Positions 21,656-23,680 of a stretch of DNA of 23,680 nt are shown piece after piece. The stretch is from IMG/VR virus record IMGVR_UViG_3300028364_000148, positions 1 to 23,680 of that record. One strand, written 5' to 3'. This DNA comes from a virus. A program made the position numbers and the translations under genes. Below the pieces are notes generated by a model, which was not told the origin of the DNA, did not search any database, and saw only the letters and a list, made by a program, of their open reading frames with translations. Numbering within the stretch: the stretch's first letter is position 1; each line of letters opens with the position of its first letter.

Positions 21656-22082
21656 TCTTTGTCTTCTCCTTGTTATTTCGGTCATTCTGTTTGAATACTT
21701 CAGCCTGCCATGTCGCATACTGAAGGGTCAAGTGAGGGTGTGATTCAAATATTACCATACCGGCATCATATAATTCTTTTACTCGAAGTAAATTTATAAT
21801 GGATTCTTTATAGACAGTAACAAATCTAGGTTGAAGTCTGGGAATCTTCAATGCTTCCTGCATTTCTAGGTATTCCTGCTCCCAAGACTTTAAATATTGT
21901 GAATCAACAACAGGCCCAACATACCCCATTTCTCGATATTTAACAGTGACTGGATGAGAGTTCATGACATATTTCAAATGCTCAGGAGAGTGATGAGAAG
22001 GATTGTATGCCATTTCAAAGAACACACATTCCCCGCCGCTGTTAAAAGAATTATTTTCCATCTTTAGAATCATCATTGTCAT
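21633..22082 (-). CDS. Hypothetical protein (149 aa)
   Basis: The 149 residues begin at the ATG nine bases after an AGGA site; ATGs a few codons in are alternatives. The central region contains Y-R-E-M-G-Y-V-G-P-V-V-D and a helical S-W-E-Q-E-Y-L-E-M-Q-E-A-L-K, and the C-terminus is a charged Lys/Asn/Glu tail. No family is recognised. It heads a four-gene overlapping set (20955-22082). Confidence 0.55.
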   Translation of the reverse strand: MTMMILKMENNSFNSGGECVFFEMAYNPSHHSPEHLKYVMNSHPVTVKYREMGYVGPVVDSQYLKSWEQEYLEMQEALKIPRLQPRFVTVYKESIINLLRVKELYDAGMVIFESHPHLTLQYATWQAEVFKQNDRNNKEKTKNEMENQA

Positions 22083-22099
22083 AATAATACTTCCTATAA

Positions 22100-22342
22100 T
22101 TAAATTGCAATTGCGCCAGCAAGGTGTTTGAAGAAGTGCATGATATCGCCATTCTTGAAATCAATTGCAATCAATACGTTCTTGATCTGTGCCTGTTCGT
22201 GCTTGGGCGCCTGTTTGATGGCGTCAATTACAACTTCCAATGGCATGTGATTGGTACCGCTGGCACCTTGAATTTCAATTGTCCGTCCAGTAATACCTTT
22301 TTCGGAAACAAGTGCGTCAATCCACTTTGCGAAAGTTGTCAT
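22100..22342 (-). CDS. Hypothetical protein (80 aa)
   Basis: A helix (F-A-K-W-I-D-A-L-V-S-E-K-G-I) is followed by a loop with G-A-S-G-T-N-H-M-P-L, then helices L-E-V-V-I-D-A-I-K-Q-A-P and a final F-F-K-H-L-A-G-A-I-A-I. An AAAGGA site lies in the repeated leader. It is transcribed from the first copy of the duplicated promoter cassette, which drives an unrelated protein at its second copy. No family is recognised. Confidence 0.6.
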   Translation of the reverse strand: MTTFAKWIDALVSEKGITGRTIEIQGASGTNHMPLEVVIDAIKQAPKHEQAQIKNVLIAIDFKNGDIMHFFKHLAGAIAI

Positions 22343-22349
22343 GCTATCA

Positions 22350-22411
22350 ATTCCTTTGTTGCTGTTAATATAGTTTTACAGTCTACAAAGCATGATGTCA
22401 ACTGTTATTGT
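22350..22411 (-). repeat. 62-base direct repeat, copy 1 (promoter and leader)
   Basis: These 62 bases are identical to 22763-22824. Read leftward, they hold TTGACA (22396-22401), 17 bases, TAAAAC (22373-22378), a short leader and an AAAGGA site eight bases before the ATG at 22342. Just upstream (22412-22440) lies a remnant ending P-I-E-R-F-stop, matching the tail of the fragment at 22872-23060. Confidence 0.9.
22373..22401 (-). promoter_or_regulatory. Sigma70-like promoter in repeat copy 1
   Basis: TTGACA, 17-base spacer, TAAAAC on the minus strand, 31 bases before the 80-residue gene. Confidence 0.6.
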
Positions 22412-22446
22412 TTAGAATCGTTCGATTGGATGTGATCAATATTCAC

Positions 22447-22755
22447 TCAAAGAGCATTTACCAATTTGTTAATTTCAGCATCTGTTTGTGGATAACCCTT
22501 GGCTTGTCTTGCTTTGAGAGATGCACGATACTCAGTCTTTGCTGACGCAACCTCAAAAAATCCTTCACCGTCAAAGGCACCCTTCTGAGACACAACCTGT
22601 ACATGTTTACGGCCGATCTGCTTGATAGTCAGCCTGGACTTGTGCAAGGTGTCATATGCACAGGCAGTTGGTACAAACCCCAAGATTTCTGAATAGCTGC
22701 CAAATACATATTCTTTACCAACTACCAACTTGCTCAAATGTACGTTCTTTGTCAT
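22447..22755 (-). CDS. Hypothetical protein (102 aa)
   Basis: An N-terminal beta-rich half (L-V-V-G-K-E-Y-V-F-G-S-Y, T-I-K-Q-I-G-R-K-H-V-Q-V-V) suggests a small SH3-like or OB-like barrel, followed by a basic helix (A-S-L-K-A-R-Q-A-K-G) and an acidic-helical end. The fold is a guess from residue pattern. It is driven by repeat copy 2 and carries the same leader as the unrelated 80-residue gene. Confidence 0.6.
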   Translation of the reverse strand: MTKNVHLSKLVVGKEYVFGSYSEILGFVPTACAYDTLHKSRLTIKQIGRKHVQVVSQKGAFDGEGFFEVASAKTEYRASLKARQAKGYPQTDAEINKLVNAL

Positions 22756-22762
22756 GTTACAT

Positions 22763-22824
22763 ATTCCTTTGTTGCTGTTAATATAGTTTTACAGTCTACA
22801 AAGCATGATGTCAACTGTTATTGT
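22763..22824 (-). repeat. 62-base direct repeat, copy 2 (promoter and leader)
   Basis: This copy is identical to 22350-22411, ending seven bases before the ATG at 22755. Flanks on both sides differ from copy 1: a terminator hairpin is present upstream here but absent at copy 1. Confidence 0.9.
22786..22814 (-). promoter_or_regulatory. Sigma70-like promoter in repeat copy 2
   Basis: TTGACA (22809-22814), 17 bases, TAAAAC (22786-22791) on the minus strand, 31 bases before the 102-residue gene. Confidence 0.6.
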
Positions 22825-22862
22825 CACAAAAATAGTCCAAGTAGACAACCACTTGAACTATT
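22825..22862 (-). terminator. Intrinsic terminator after the truncated gene
   Basis: Read leftward, AATAGTTCAAGT and ACTTGGACTATT form a 12-pair stem with one G-U pair around an eight-base loop, followed by TTTTG. It lies 10 bases after the stop at 22872 and just before the promoter of repeat copy 2, separating two transcription units. Confidence 0.8.
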
Positions 22863-22871
22863 AGGTTTTGT

Positions 22872-23060
22872 TTAGAATCGTTCAATTGGTTGTGGATTAT
22901 ATTCTGATTCTTTCAGACCTGCCCGTGTGCGAACAGTTTCAAAATCATCGTCAATCAATTGCACACCATTCCGGTACACTGTACGTAGGATATTACCTTT
23001 TTCGTCTGCAATTAATTTACGATCAATCCCAGACAACAAATCACCTTCTTCATCAAACAG
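22872..23060 (-). pseudogene. C-terminal gene remnant (62 codons, no start)
   Basis: The leftward frame is open from just after a TGA at 23061-23063 to a TAA at 22872. It reads L-F-D-E-E-G-D-L-L-S-G-I-D-R-K-L, later L-I-D-D-D-F-E-T-V-R-T-R-A-G and finally P-Q-P-I-E-R-F. It has protein-like composition and its own terminator, but no ATG, GTG or ribosome-binding site at its 5' end. It is probably the surviving C-terminus of a deleted gene. A shorter, more damaged copy of the same tail lies at 22412-22440. No family is recognised. Confidence 0.6.
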
Positions 23061-23071
23061 TCAATGTTATA

Positions 23072-23518
23072 TCAATATTCTTCCACATGTATCACCTTGG
23101 CTGCCGGAGTCAAATACTCCCATAGTGACTCATCATGATGTGGCACTCCTGCCCAATAGTTATTCGCCGCGTTTTGGATTTCATCACTGTCAATGTCGTA
23201 ACCATCCGATACCAACATGCTGATTTCACTGCTCCAATTCATATCATGCTTCTGAACTTTACCTATAGGAACCACGGTGAACAGCCAGACCGCGCCACCA
23301 CCTGCTGCATCGACATCATCTTCATTGTCACACATGAATATTGATTGAGAGTGTGATAGCATGTTTGTGGGTCTATATTGTTCCAGTGGTGCATAGAAAT
23401 CAGTTTGTGACCATTCTGAATGATACTGATCCCCGCGCGCTTTCAACACTGTGCCAACATCAAGTTCTGTCATGCTGCCATGGTAGAATTTTATCTGTGA
23501 TATTTCTGAAAGTCTCAT
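23072..23518 (-). CDS. Possible ADP-ribosyltransferase-fold protein
   Basis: The 148 residues show F-Y-H13... in K-F-Y-H-G-S (the Y-H-G opening of H-Y-E class ADP-ribosyltransferases), G-T-V-L-K-A-R near 22-28, S-I-F-M-C-D-N-E-D-D-V-D-A-A-G-G (about 59-74, the S-x-x-F/V-x-T strand-helix), W-L-F-T-V-V-P-I-G and a late Y-W-A-G-V-P-x-x-x-E-S-L-W-E-Y. Phage proteins of this pattern are often annotated as ADP-ribosyltransferase-like. T4 uses such enzymes (Alt, ModA, ModB) on host RNA polymerase and translation proteins. Assignment is by pattern and needs structural comparison. An AGGA site precedes the ATG. Confidence 0.6.
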   Translation of the reverse strand: MRLSEISQIKFYHGSMTELDVGTVLKARGDQYHSEWSQTDFYAPLEQYRPTNMLSHSQSIFMCDNEDDVDAAGGGAVWLFTVVPIGKVQKHDMNWSSEISMLVSDGYDIDSDEIQNAANNYWAGVPHHDESLWEYLTPAAKVIHVEEY

Positions 23519-23586
23519 GTTGCTGATCCTGATATGTGAGTGTGTTCATATTTACCAATATTGAGTATGATGTCAGCAAATGCACA

Positions 23587-23680
23587 TCATTGATCACGCA
23601 TCAAAACTTCCATAATTTCTTTGTTGATTTCAGTTTGTATTTCTTCAGCTAGGATTTCATATAAATCATCTTCCAGTGTC
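23587..23680 (-). CDS. C-terminal end of a gene entering from the right
   Basis: The leftward frame is open from the window edge to a TGA at 23587, giving 30 residues: T-L-E-D-D-L-Y-E-I-L-A-E-E-I-Q, then T-E-I-N-K-E-I-M-E-V-L-M-R-D-Q. It is an acidic amphipathic helix. The A-E-E-I-x-x-E-I-(N/D)-x-x-(I/V) pattern resembles the end of T4-like capsid-type proteins, but 30 residues are too few for a call. The 68 bases between it and the next gene hold a weak promoter-like CTGACA/TAAATA on the minus strand. Confidence 0.5.
   Translation of the reverse strand, partial: TLEDDLYEILAEEIQTEINKEIMEVLMRDQ

Noticed and set aside
1-23680. tRNA genes, CRISPR arrays, integrase or attachment sites
   Set aside because: Reading both strands showed no cloverleaf with a TTC-A loop, no regularly spaced repeats of CRISPR type and no recombinase gene.

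Overview
This window looks like part of the genome of a lytic, T4-like tailed phage (Caudoviricetes, myovirus type). The sequence is AT-rich, and genes are packed in long leftward (minus-strand) runs with ATGA overlaps or gaps of a few bases. It encodes a recognisable T4-type replication set: clamp-loader ATPase gp44, both subunits of the phage type II topoisomerase (gp52 and a single fused gp39-type large subunit), a Dda-like helicase, a DexA-like DEDDh exonuclease and a dNMP kinase. Phage accessory genes surround it: a GroES-like co-chaperonin, two MazG-type pyrophosphohydrolases, a QueD/PTPS-like protein, a metallophosphoesterase and an RlaP-like nucleotidyltransferase. No integrase, tRNA, CRISPR array or insertion sequence was seen. 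The host cannot be named from the sequence.

Layout. Positions 1-11141 are one leftward replication and nucleotide-metabolism block, read from dNMP kinase through the topoisomerase, exonuclease, MazG/QueD genes, a mini Pol III-alpha-like protein, co-chaperonin and gp44 to the truncated nucleotidyltransferase. Positions 11142-12161 hold no protein gene. About 600 bases of this gap fold into many nested helices, including a pseudoknot, behind a sigma70-like promoter, and look like a large structured RNA on the minus strand. A rightward three-domain glycosyltransferase follows (12162-14789). It converges on and overlaps a leftward dda-like helicase gene (14776-15861). Positions 15862-23680 are an accessory region of small, mostly unrecognised leftward genes: three small membrane proteins, a possibly frameshifted gene, a possible papain-like peptidase, a DUF2786-type protein and a possible ADP-ribosyltransferase-fold protein. 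A rightward GIY-YIG-like homing endonuclease gene is inserted among them.

Regulation and mobility. Many leftward genes have a TTGACA-like -35 box, a spacer of 16-18 bases and a TAnAnT-like -10 box, so host sigma70-type transcription is likely. The accessory region is recombining: the homing endonuclease lies between an intact DUF2786 gene and a diverged second copy of that gene's 5' end. A 62-base promoter/leader cassette is repeated exactly in front of two unrelated genes, with decayed copies of one gene tail upstream of each cassette.
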